From NCBI GenBank assembly GCA_030018055.1, contig JASEGN010000023.1, positions 1 through 12,771 of the forward strand: a stretch of DNA of 12,771 nucleotides, written 5' to 3'. The DNA is from Candidatus Aenigmatarchaeota archaeon (GTDB lineage Archaea > Aenigmatarchaeota > Aenigmatarchaeia > CG10238-14 > SCSR01). The translations under genes were made by a program, and so were the position numbers. The notes under the pieces are model-generated. The model was not told the origin of the DNA and did not search any database. It saw only the letters and a program-made list of their open reading frames with translations. Of the stretch, positions 6,860-12,771 are shown piece by piece. Each line of letters starts with the position of its first letter. Positions within the stretch are counted from its first letter, which is position 1.

Positions 6860-7682
6860 ACCTAAAAATACTTATTTGGTTGTTGGGTGGGCAGATCCTG
6901 GTTTGGTTGGAATAAAAGTTACCAATTACCTAAAGGAAAAATTAAATGCCAAAGAGTTTTACGAAATGGATTTACATGGACTTTTTTCAGTATCTGGGGT
7001 TATGATTAAAGATGATTATGTGAGCTTACCACCAACAGGGGGTAGATTATATCGTTGGAGCGGAAAAGATGGCGATATAATAATTTTTATGGGCAGTGAA
7101 TGGCCAAACCAAGCGTATGAGTTCAACGAGAAAATTCTAGATTTGGCTGATCAGCTTAAAATCAAAAGGATATACACAGTTGGCGGAATTTATACAAGGG
7201 TGCCGCACACAAGAAAACCAAGAATAAGTGCAGTTGTAAATAAATCAGAACTAAAGAGGTATTTGAAGGTGTATGGGATTGAACTAGGTATGGATTATCA
7301 TGGCCCTAGTTCGATGAATGGTTGTTTGATAGGCCTTGCTAAAAATAGAGGGATTGAAGGTATTAGCTTGTGGGGAGAAGTACCACATTACGTACATCAA
7401 CTCGTACCTCAACTACCAAATCCAAAGGTATCACAAGCTTTACTTAAAGTTTTAGCATCAATGCTAAATTTGAGGATAGATTTTAGTGATATCGATAGAG
7501 AAACTGAGTATGGAGAAAGGGCGATAGAAAAGTTTGTTAATCAACTCAAACAAGACCCAGGATTTAAGGGGTACATAGAGGAATTGGAAAAAAATTATGA
7601 TGAGTACATAGTTAGCGAAAGTGTAGAGAGTGAAGAACTTTTTAAAGAGATAGAAAATTTTTTAAAGAAAAAAGAGGGATAA
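6849..7682 (+). CDS. PAC2-family proteasome assembly chaperone-like protein (paralogue 4)
   Basis: Fourth PAC2-family paralogue, 277 residues from ATG 6849, chosen for its strong ribosome-binding site. Core blocks: YLVVGWADPGLVGIKVTNYL, DIIIFMGSEWP (Trp replaces the Gln of the other copies' EQP), IKRIYTVGGIYTRVPHTRKP, CLIGLAKNRGIEGISLWGE, and NPKVSQALLKVLASML. It is the most divergent of the four at FRVKR (LKIKR). After the core comes an acidic helical region with SEELFKEIENFLKKKEG at the very end, which recalls only the first part of the paralogue 1/2 tail and lacks YEDRF. Separated by one base from the next gene. Function inferred from the family. Confidence 0.88.
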   Translation: MNTEPKNTYLVVGWADPGLVGIKVTNYLKEKLNAKEFYEMDLHGLFSVSGVMIKDDYVSLPPTGGRLYRWSGKDGDIIIFMGSEWPNQAYEFNEKILDLADQLKIKRIYTVGGIYTRVPHTRKPRISAVVNKSELKRYLKVYGIELGMDYHGPSSMNGCLIGLAKNRGIEGISLWGEVPHYVHQLVPQLPNPKVSQALLKVLASMLNLRIDFSDIDRETEYGERAIEKFVNQLKQDPGFKGYIEELEKNYDEYIVSESVESEELFKEIENFLKKKEG

Positions 7683-7683
7683 A

Positions 7684-7953
7684 ATGCTCAAAATTGAGCT
7701 CCCTGTGGATAGCGATAATTGTATTGAGACTGTGGCAAAGAGAAAATACGATTCATATACAACGGAGTACTTTCAAAATCCTAGCAAGGAATTAGAAGGA
7801 AAAATAGACCTTTTATATAAATTCCTTGTATTAGCTGGAGATTTTAGAGGATTGCGAAAAGAAAGTGAGCCATATATAATACAAGGGAAAAGTGTTAAGT
7901 TCGTGATTTATTCTGATGAAGGAGAAGCAAAATATCAATTAGAAGTAAAATAA
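7684..7953 (+). CDS. Unrecognised 89-residue protein in the PAC2 operon
   Basis: I do not recognise this small protein. ATG at 7684 lies one base after the stop of paralogue 4 and is preceded by GAGGGA (7674-7679), so it is clearly part of the operon. The product is acidic to neutral and soluble. A helical middle (ELEGKIDLLYKFLVLAGDF) is followed by a probable beta-rich end (GKSVKFVIYSDEGEAKYQLEVK). No cysteines, signal peptide or transmembrane segment. Its position between a PAC2 gene and a protein with a PAC2-type tail suggests a role with them, but nothing in the sequence itself shows this. Confidence 0.65.
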   Translation: MLKIELPVDSDNCIETVAKRKYDSYTTEYFQNPSKELEGKIDLLYKFLVLAGDFRGLRKESEPYIIQGKSVKFVIYSDEGEAKYQLEVK

Positions 7954-7968
7954 ACTCAAGTGAGAGTA

Positions 7969-8682
7969 ATGTACTTAGATGATAAAACAATGGAATACGT
8001 AGAAAGGAACACGGAAATATTAAGATACCCGAAGCAACCTCTCTCTACATTTAGCACTACTACTCTAAATTACTACTTGCTAACGGAACCAGTGTATAAA
8101 GAATTGAAAGTTAGCAAAGAAGAGGAAACTGTTATCAGAGAAGGGAAAATAACAGCTGAAAGACCAAAAATCATAACACCCTCTTATATTCTAAATTTTG
8201 AGGGATTTGATGAAAATGGAAAAAAATATGCAAAAATGGTACTACAAAGATTTGGTCCTCATGCGCCTGGAATTTTACGTACACTTCATTATAAGAAAGA
8301 GGCTAGAGGAGTTAGTATTTTATCAGAGCCCTTAAATTCTGTGGCATATAAACTCAACGAAAAAATAGAGAAGGAAAGGGACGATTTCGCCACTATTGTT
8401 AAAGGTGTAGACGAACTGTGGGATGCCTCCATAGTGGAAACCATTTTTAGATTGGCGTGGGCAAGTGCTTATTACTATAACATACCAGAATTAGGAAGTA
8501 GAGGACTTTTAGACCTTGACCATGTTGGTATTCCTAGAGGTGTAAGATATGAAATCGAAATGTTATTCAAGAAAGTTGAAAAGGGTGAAGCTGATCCTTC
8601 TGAACTAAAAGTGGAGCTCGATAGGTGGCATGTGTGGGATGAATATCAAGATCGTTTTTTTGCTCTTTTTAGAAGGCGATAG
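7969..8682 (+). CDS. Unrecognised protein with a PAC2-operon C-terminal tail
   Basis: I do not recognise the main body of this 237-residue protein, and it has none of the PAC2 core blocks. Its last 40 or so residues, MLFKKVEKGEADPSELKVEL to YQDRFFALFRRR, match the C-terminal tail of PAC2 paralogue 1. By eye 17 of 34 aligned positions from the ELF-like start to DRF are identical, without gaps. The body has a basic/aromatic N-terminal half (FGPHAPGILRTLHYKKEARG) and a helical stretch (WDASIVETIFRLAWASAYYY). ATG at 7969 is preceded by GTGA five bases upstream; GTG at 7960 is an in-frame alternative start. It is 15 bases after the small gene and last in the run. It could be a client-binding or adaptor partner of the PAC2 proteins; that is inference. 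Confidence 0.75.
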   Translation: MYLDDKTMEYVERNTEILRYPKQPLSTFSTTTLNYYLLTEPVYKELKVSKEEETVIREGKITAERPKIITPSYILNFEGFDENGKKYAKMVLQRFGPHAPGILRTLHYKKEARGVSILSEPLNSVAYKLNEKIEKERDDFATIVKGVDELWDASIVETIFRLAWASAYYYNIPELGSRGLLDLDHVGIPRGVRYEIEMLFKKVEKGEADPSELKVELDRWHVWDEYQDRFFALFRRR

Positions 8683-8722
8683 TTCGTAAATTATTTCTGG
8701 TTAAAAGCGGTATCTTCCTCTC

Positions 8723-9967
8723 CTATTTAGGTGTAATAGTTACCACTAGATATCTATCATTAAAATATTTTTCTGCTGCTCTTTGCAAATCCTTTGTTGT
8801 TAAGTTTCTAACAAGATAGTCCACTTCATTCACACTATATCCACGACTTCTCGCCTTTATGATATTATCCGCTTGAGATTCCAATCTTTCTACTTCATCT
8901 TCATAAAAAGTTAACAGCCAACCATGTTTTACTCTTTTCAGCGCTTCAGAATCAATTTCTCCTTGTCTTAATTTATCTAGTTCATCTTTTATCATTGATA
9001 TAACATAACTTCGTTTAAGTGTATCAAAATTACTAGCAAATATAGAATAATGATCCTTCCAATATTTTGAATGCACATCTCTGTCAATACCAAAACTGTA
9101 GCAAATCTGATTTTCTTCTCTCAATACTCTAAACAACCTGCTATTTGCACCTCTTCCTAAGTACCATCCTATCGTGTCCATCACCACTCTATCCTTATCT
9201 TTTATTCCTGGAATTTGGAAAATAATACTTAAACTAATGTAGGGTTGTGCTTCAAAACTACCTTCTATTTCTTCTGGGATGATAGGTTGAACTTCAGAAA
9301 TAGGCACCACAGGATTACCTTTCTTTAACCTACCAAAAGTAGAATCAACTTTCTTTATCAATTTATCTGGGTCAAAATTTCCAACTACAACAATTTTTGT
9401 GTTGCTTCCAACAAATCCATTTTCTTCTAGTTTTATCAAATCTTGAACTGATATGCTATTTATTGTTTCGTTCGTCCCACAATCTAATTCTCCATATGGG
9501 TGATTTGGATATGTCTTTCTTCTCACTCCATTTAAAAAATCAAGAAAGGGGCTACCGTAGTACAGACGTGCTTCATTCCCAACAATAATTTTCTCCTTTT
9601 CCAACTCTTCCTCTCTAATTTGTTTATTGGTAAACATTTCAAAAAATAGATCGATAACACTTTCTAGGTTATTCCTAGGCATTCTGAACATAAATCTAAG
9701 TGTGTCATAGTCACCCTCAGCAGAAAGTTCCCTTCCAGTTAGCTTTTCAAGTTCTTCTTTAATTTCTGTGGTATTTTTTGTTGCACCCTTAAAAAGCATA
9801 TGTTCTAAAAGATGTGTAATTCCAGCTTTAGATTCTTCCTCATAAACTCTACCTTGATCTACATCTACCCTCATTACGATATCCGGTGAATCAACTCGTT
9901 TATAGCCTAGCCACAAACCATTATCAAAAATTTTTTCCTCAAATTCGAACTTTTGCTTTACTCCCAT
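8723..9967 (-). CDS. M16-family zinc metallopeptidase (processing peptidase/insulinase type)
   Basis: Zinc-dependent endopeptidase of MEROPS family M16. The 414-residue product carries the inverted zinc motif HLLEH (residues 52-56) and a third ligand, Glu132 (IIVGNEARLYY), with 75 residues between the second His and this Glu, as the family requires. It also has the family's FKGATKNTT after the motif and NHPYG further on. A C-terminal half of M16_C type runs from about residue 165, including RGANSRLFRVLREENQICY. The size of about 410 residues matches short single-pair M16 proteins such as mitochondrial and bacterial processing peptidases, which often dimerise. No signal peptide, so probably cytoplasmic. 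Transcribed towards the PAC2 operon, with only 40 bases between the stops, and divergent from prs. Confidence 0.93.
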   Translation of the reverse strand: MGVKQKFEFEEKIFDNGLWLGYKRVDSPDIVMRVDVDQGRVYEEESKAGITHLLEHMLFKGATKNTTEIKEELEKLTGRELSAEGDYDTLRFMFRMPRNNLESVIDLFFEMFTNKQIREEELEKEKIIVGNEARLYYGSPFLDFLNGVRRKTYPNHPYGELDCGTNETINSISVQDLIKLEENGFVGSNTKIVVVGNFDPDKLIKKVDSTFGRLKKGNPVVPISEVQPIIPEEIEGSFEAQPYISLSIIFQIPGIKDKDRVVMDTIGWYLGRGANSRLFRVLREENQICYSFGIDRDVHSKYWKDHYSIFASNFDTLKRSYVISMIKDELDKLRQGEIDSEALKRVKHGWLLTFYEDEVERLESQADNIIKARSRGYSVNEVDYLVRNLTTKDLQRAAEKYFNDRYLVVTITPK

Positions 9968-10047
9968 TTACTATTCTTACCTTCTTTAAGCTTTTATAAT
10001 AAATTTTAAAAATATTATAAGATTAAATTAATAATTTTGATGATTGG
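9968..10047. promoter_or_regulatory. Divergent promoter region between M16 peptidase and PRPP synthase
   Basis: An 80-base AT-rich gap holds two TATA-like boxes facing opposite ways. On the - strand TTATAAAAG (9991-9999 on + numbering) lies about 28 bases from the peptidase ATG. On the + strand TATTATAA at 10013-10020 lies about 31 bases before the prs ATG. Both imply very short or absent 5' leaders. Confidence 0.5.
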
Positions 10048-10950
10048 ATGATAGTAGTCGGTAAGGAAAACGATGAGTTCTCGAAGCAATTAGCCAAGGA
10101 ACTAGGGATCGAATATTCTCCGATAGAACATAAATTATTTCCGGATAATGAAAGTTACATCAGATTTCAGAATTACGATGGTTTAAAAGAAAAAGAGTTA
10201 ATTTTTGTCAACAGAGGAGAGAGTCCTAATTTTAATCCAGACAAACTCTTGATAGAAACTTTATTCACTCTAAAAAAATTAAAGGGAGAATATAAATCGA
10301 AGATTTATTGTGTACTTCCTTATATACCCTATGCAAGGCAAGATAAAAAATTTAAAAGGGGTGAAGTTGTTTCTCTTAGGGAAGCTAGAGATTCATTAAA
10401 AGAGTATTCAGACTTGTTGATAAATGTTTCTGCTCATGATTTTAGGTCAGAAGGTTGGGTGGATGAGAAAACTTATAATGTTGATGGAACTTATGCTATC
10501 ATAGACTTCATGGAAAAACAAAAATATGAAAAACCATTAATTTTAGCTCCAGACATGACTGCAACGAATTCTGTACTTATGATAGCTGAAGCACTCGATG
10601 CTGGAACAGAGAGCTTAATTAAGCGTAGAAGTTTAGAAACAGGCATGATAATTACAGGTGGTAAATTACCTAGTTTGAACGATCAAGAGCTTATAATTTA
10701 TGATGATATAGCCTCAACAGGAAACACACTTTACAAGGCGGTAGAAAGAGGTAAAGAAGCGGGAGCTAAGAAAATAGTTTGTGCGGTTGTACATGCTGTA
10801 TTGACTTACAATAAGGATTTCGGAAAAAATTGTTTGGATCTAATTAGAGAGCAGGGAGCAGAATTTTATGCTACAGATACCATAGCTTCACCCATTAGTG
10901 AAATTTCTATTGTTCCCTACATTGCTAAAGCGATTAAAGAGAGGTTTTAG
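10048..10950 (+). CDS. prs: Ribose-phosphate pyrophosphokinase (PRPP synthase), divergent
   Basis: Makes 5-phosphoribosyl-1-pyrophosphate from ribose 5-phosphate and ATP, feeding nucleotide, His and Trp synthesis; cytoplasmic. The 300-residue product is close to the short archaeal form. It has the N-terminal NDE/FPDNE loops (residues 8-10 and 31-35), the ATP-binding YARQDKKFKRGE (95-106), the metal-binding AHD (129-131), and the PRPP loop YDDIASTGNT (218-227). Differences from the usual pattern are visible: the loop ends GNT rather than GGT, and the family's PDKGA-like segment reads APDMTATN (167-174). These suggest a diverged subgroup rather than a broken gene, as the reading frame is intact. 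Single gene with its own promoter. Confidence 0.85.
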   Translation: MIVVGKENDEFSKQLAKELGIEYSPIEHKLFPDNESYIRFQNYDGLKEKELIFVNRGESPNFNPDKLLIETLFTLKKLKGEYKSKIYCVLPYIPYARQDKKFKRGEVVSLREARDSLKEYSDLLINVSAHDFRSEGWVDEKTYNVDGTYAIIDFMEKQKYEKPLILAPDMTATNSVLMIAEALDAGTESLIKRRSLETGMIITGGKLPSLNDQELIIYDDIASTGNTLYKAVERGKEAGAKKIVCAVVHAVLTYNKDFGKNCLDLIREQGAEFYATDTIASPISEISIVPYIAKAIKERF

Positions 10951-11020
10951 TTTTCAGTTCATCAGCATAATTATCCATTAATTTCTTAATTCTTGCTTTC
11001 GTAATAGAAAATTTTAAATT

Positions 11021-11030
11021 TCTTATAATT
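11021..11030 (+). promoter_or_regulatory. TATA-like box for the FmdB-type gene
   Basis: TCTTATAATT is centred about 25 bases upstream of ATG 11051, the leaderless spacing. A GGTG at 11042-11045 could alternatively act as a weak ribosome-binding site. Confidence 0.45.
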
Positions 11031-11050
11031 CTATTATTATTGGTGTTGAG

Positions 11051-11365
11051 ATGCCAACCTATGAATATCGCTGTTCAAAGTGTGGTTATGAGTTCGATAA
11101 ACTCTATCGTACCTTCGAGGAGGCTGTAAAAACTAAAGAAGTTTACTGTCCAGAATGCCAAAGCCTAGCTGAGAGACTTCTTTCATCACCTATAATAAGC
11201 ATGGGTAGTGAAAAACCCAAAACAGATTGGGGTAGAGAACATGAAGAAGAAGATTATTACAAAAAGAGAAAGGACCATCTAGCTCTTGCTAAATTAAAAG
11301 AAAGAGAAGGAAAAAGTGATTGGGAAGTGAAGGAAGAGTATAGAAAGGCTGGAAAGAAAATTTAG
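11051..11365 (+). CDS. FmdB-type zinc-ribbon protein
   Basis: Small zinc-ribbon protein of the FmdB family (CxxC-CxxC). The 104-residue product begins MPTYEYRCSKCGYEF, the hallmark of the family, with Cys8, Cys11, Cys33 and Cys36 arranged to bind one zinc. Residues after about 50 form a highly charged helical tail rich in Lys and Glu. The biochemical role of the family is not settled; the name comes from a gene near formamidase/formylmethanofuran loci in other organisms and does not show formamidase activity. Monocistronic with its own TATA-like box. After the TAG stop the same frame continues for 12 sense codons to a TAA, suggesting a slightly longer ancestral tail. Confidence 0.85.
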   Translation: MPTYEYRCSKCGYEFDKLYRTFEEAVKTKEVYCPECQSLAERLLSSPIISMGSEKPKTDWGREHEEEDYYKKRKDHLALAKLKEREGKSDWEVKEEYRKAGKKI

Positions 11366-11660
11366 ATTGAAATACCAGAAGAACTTAAAAGAATCGAAAA
11401 ATAAAAAATTATTGTCATATAAATACTACTGATATTTCATTATCATCCCTAGAAAACTTATAAGTATTTTGGATTTACTTGACTTTCGAATGGTTAAATT
11501 TTGATTTCTCCAATGCTTTGCCTACTCAACGACTTCAGACTTTTCTTCAATTATATAAATTCAAATCTTTTCTCTTATTTCTTCTTTTTCTTCTTCTTTT
11601 TTACCGCCACTTTATCATTTACTAAGTTATTTCATAATTTTATTTCATTTAGGAAAATAT
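11366..11660. other. Gene-poor stretch with a long pyrimidine tract
   Basis: No convincing gene is seen in this gap. It starts with a 12-codon in-frame continuation of the FmdB-type gene. It then runs through AT-rich DNA to a T/C-only stretch from about 11578 to 11602, which could serve as a T-rich archaeal terminator on the + strand. Two short frames exist across the tract: a Phe-rich 55-codon frame on + (11513-11680) and a Lys-rich micro-frame on - (11575-11610). Both look like by-products of the tract's composition. No tRNA or clear RNA fold was found. Confidence 0.4.
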
Positions 11661-11670
11661 TTTATATAAA
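11661..11670 (+). promoter_or_regulatory. TATA box for the winged-helix regulator
   Basis: TTTATATAAA is a near-ideal archaeal TATA element centred about 25 bases before ATG 11690, so the transcript is probably leaderless. The A-rich GGAAAATA just upstream would be the BRE position. Confidence 0.65.
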
Positions 11671-11689
11671 AAATGTATAGAATTATAAT

Positions 11690-11986
11690 ATGAAAAAAAG
11701 AGCAAGAATAGAAATTGTGTGCGATATTTTATTTTTTATAAAGGGAGAAGATAAAGGAGCGAAGCCAACTCATATTCTCTATAAGGCAAATCTATCTCCA
11801 AAACTCCTTAAAAGGTACTTAGGAATGTTACTCCATGATGGTCTCATTAAGAAAGTAAAAGAGAATAAAAAAATTCGATATCGAATTACCAAACGTGGGA
11901 TTGAATTTTTGAATAGAGCAAAATCCTTAGAGAAAATATGTAGTATTATCCACTTAATTCCATATAAGAGAAAAACTTTTAGTTAA
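11690..11986 (+). CDS. Small winged-helix transcriptional regulator
   Basis: A 98-residue single-domain winged-helix DNA-binding protein of the type common in archaea. It has an N-terminal helix (RARIEIVCDILFFIKGEDKG), a helix-turn-helix with PTHILYKANLSPKLLKRYLG, then GLIKKVKENKKIRYRITKRG forming the beta wing, and a final helix. The phrase ILYKANLS-x-LLKRYL is characteristic of this archaeal group. No effector domain, so it may sense nothing or act as a dimeric repressor. Own strong TATA box and no ribosome-binding site, hence leaderless. It is followed in the same direction, after 48 bases, by the cysteine-containing unknown gene, a possible target or partner. Confidence 0.85.
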   Translation: MKKRARIEIVCDILFFIKGEDKGAKPTHILYKANLSPKLLKRYLGMLLHDGLIKKVKENKKIRYRITKRGIEFLNRAKSLEKICSIIHLIPYKRKTFS

Positions 11987-12034
11987 TATTGGTCACCTAA
12001 ATCTTTATCTCCTGAATGTTTTTAAAATAAAATT

Positions 12035-12478
12035 ATGGTTAGATTAATAGGATTACGTGAAGAGTCCCTAGGATGTCCAGATTACAGAAAAAGAGAGACT
12101 TTAGAACGAATCAGAGATTACGTGAAGATTAACCATCGCTTACCTCCTCCTTGTGATGAGTGTTATTCTGTAATTATCTATCCAGCTAAGAAAGAAGAGA
12201 ACATCGACAAATTCAGCAGAATGCTTTGGGATACCTTTGATGCTGTGGATAGAGATAAAAAGTATGAGAGGATTTATTTTAGAGGAAGAGGCATGGAAGA
12301 TAAAGATAATTTTATTTCGTATCTGAAAAAGAAGCTCGAAGAATATGAGGCTGATGGAAGAGTTGAATGGAGAAGATGTTGTAAAAAATTAGGGAAGGAG
12401 TTTCCTCACCTTTTTAAAGACGCGAAAACCTTTGCAGAGAGCCCTCAATTAAGGATGGAGGATTTATTTAGAGTTTAA
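12035..12478 (+). CDS. Unrecognised 147-residue cysteine-containing protein
   Basis: I do not recognise this protein. It has five cysteines, Cys14, Cys40-x2-Cys43 (PPPCDECYS) and the adjacent pair Cys115-Cys116 (WRRCCKKLG), which could form a small metal site, though the spacing fits no zinc finger I know. The rest alternates strands and helices: YSVIIYP, then a helix through DKFSRMLWDTFDAV, then YERIYFRG and a long charged helix DNFISYLKKKLEEYE, suggesting a compact alpha/beta domain. ATG at 12035 has a weak TATA-like CTTTATCT about 29 bases upstream and no ribosome-binding site, again pointing to a leaderless start. It converges on the alpha-CTD-like gene with a 62-base gap in which nothing else is seen. 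Confidence 0.65.
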   Translation: MVRLIGLREESLGCPDYRKRETLERIRDYVKINHRLPPPCDECYSVIIYPAKKEENIDKFSRMLWDTFDAVDRDKKYERIYFRGRGMEDKDNFISYLKKKLEEYEADGRVEWRRCCKKLGKEFPHLFKDAKTFAESPQLRMEDLFRV

Positions 12479-12540
12479 ACTTTTTGGATATTTCAATTTA
12501 ATCGGATAGAGAAATAACCAGAGGAAATTAAACTTAGAAC

Positions 12541-12771
12541 CTATTCGCTTAGATACAACCCATATTTCTCTAACTCATGTTCTATGTGTTCAAGGCTAGT
12601 TACCCCTATTAGTGGCATTGCTAGCAATTCACTTTTCTTATACATAAATAATTCTCCAATTTTTGTTATACCCCGTCTCCTTAAAGCATTTTTCACACGA
12701 GTTGATAAATCCGACTCATCTATTGATTTATAAAGTAGAAAAGCTTGTTTTACCCCCAAACTTCTAACCTT
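12541..12771 (-). CDS. RNA polymerase alpha C-terminal-domain-like (helix-hairpin-helix) protein, partial
   Basis: The last 76 codons of a gene that is open to the window's right edge; an internal TTG at 12759 is possible but the true start is probably outside. The visible part matches the bacterial RNA polymerase alpha-CTD fold along its whole length. It has DLSTRVKNALRRRGITKIGEL (first helices), KKSELLAMPLIGVTSLEHI (helix-hairpin-helix) and ELEKYGLYL at the end, in the same order and spacing as the alpha-CTD of bacteria. Archaeal RNA polymerase has no such domain, so this is a separate protein, perhaps DNA- or protein-binding. The extra residues KVRSLGVKQA at the edge resemble the end of another such domain. 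No partner gene is visible upstream. Confidence 0.75.
   Translation of the reverse strand, partial: KVRSLGVKQAFLLYKSIDESDLSTRVKNALRRRGITKIGELFMYKKSELLAMPLIGVTSLEHIEHELEKYGLYLSE

Noticed and set aside
9947..9967. GVKQ-F near the N-terminus of both the M16 peptidase and the alpha-CTD-like protein
   Set aside because: Four or five residues shared with no further similarity; treated as chance.
10945..11060. Minus-strand open frame ending in a plausible peptide (MDNYADELKTKTSL)
   Set aside because: Only 14 codons from its ATG; the longer open frame overlaps the promoter and start of the FmdB-type gene and has no start signal.
1534..11365. Amber (TAG) recoding as pyrrolysine
   Set aside because: TAG ends several genes in the window at expected family lengths, and no in-frame TAG interrupts a recognised family.
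11475..11500. TTCGAAT flanked by a weak stem, resembling a tRNA T-arm
   Set aside because: The stem relies on G-U pairs, and no acceptor, D or anticodon arms can be placed around it; TTCGAA is a palindrome expected by chance.

Overview
The window looks archaeal. It is AT-rich with a strong AGA/AGG preference for arginine. Several genes start about 25 bases after a TATA-like box, which is the spacing of leaderless archaeal transcripts. It also carries families typical of archaea: PAC2 proteasome-assembly chaperones, a small winged-helix regulator and a short-form PRPP synthase. The lineage cannot be fixed from the sequence alone. No mobile element, CRISPR array, rRNA or tRNA was recognised.

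Layout. Left (1-1900, + strand): an unrecognised gene open to the window edge, an L-2-hydroxyglutarate oxidase-like FAD enzyme that appears to start on AUA, and an unrecognised 115-residue gene. Next (1976-4025, - strand): protein-L-isoaspartate methyltransferase overlapping a 441-residue protein that joins a Nudix domain, a transglutaminase-like domain with a complete Cys-His-Asp triad, TPR repeats and a helix-turn-helix tail. Centre (4080-8682, + strand): a tight run of four diverged PAC2 paralogues followed by two unrecognised genes. The last of these is not PAC2 but carries the same C-terminal tail as the first two PAC2 proteins. Then come an M16 zinc peptidase (- strand) divergent from PRPP synthase (+), an FmdB-type zinc-ribbon protein, a 324-base stretch without a convincing gene, a winged-helix regulator, a cysteine-containing unknown, and at the right edge (- strand, partial) an RNA polymerase alpha-CTD-like protein.

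How it may work together. The centre reads as a protein-maintenance neighbourhood: isoaspartate repair, a putative cysteine-protease/transglutaminase-fold fusion, proteasome-assembly-type chaperones and a metallopeptidase. The strongest candidate for something undescribed is the PAC2 array together with the non-PAC2 protein sharing its tail, which suggests one assembly held together by a common docking module. That functional link is inference; the tail similarity and gene order are visible directly.
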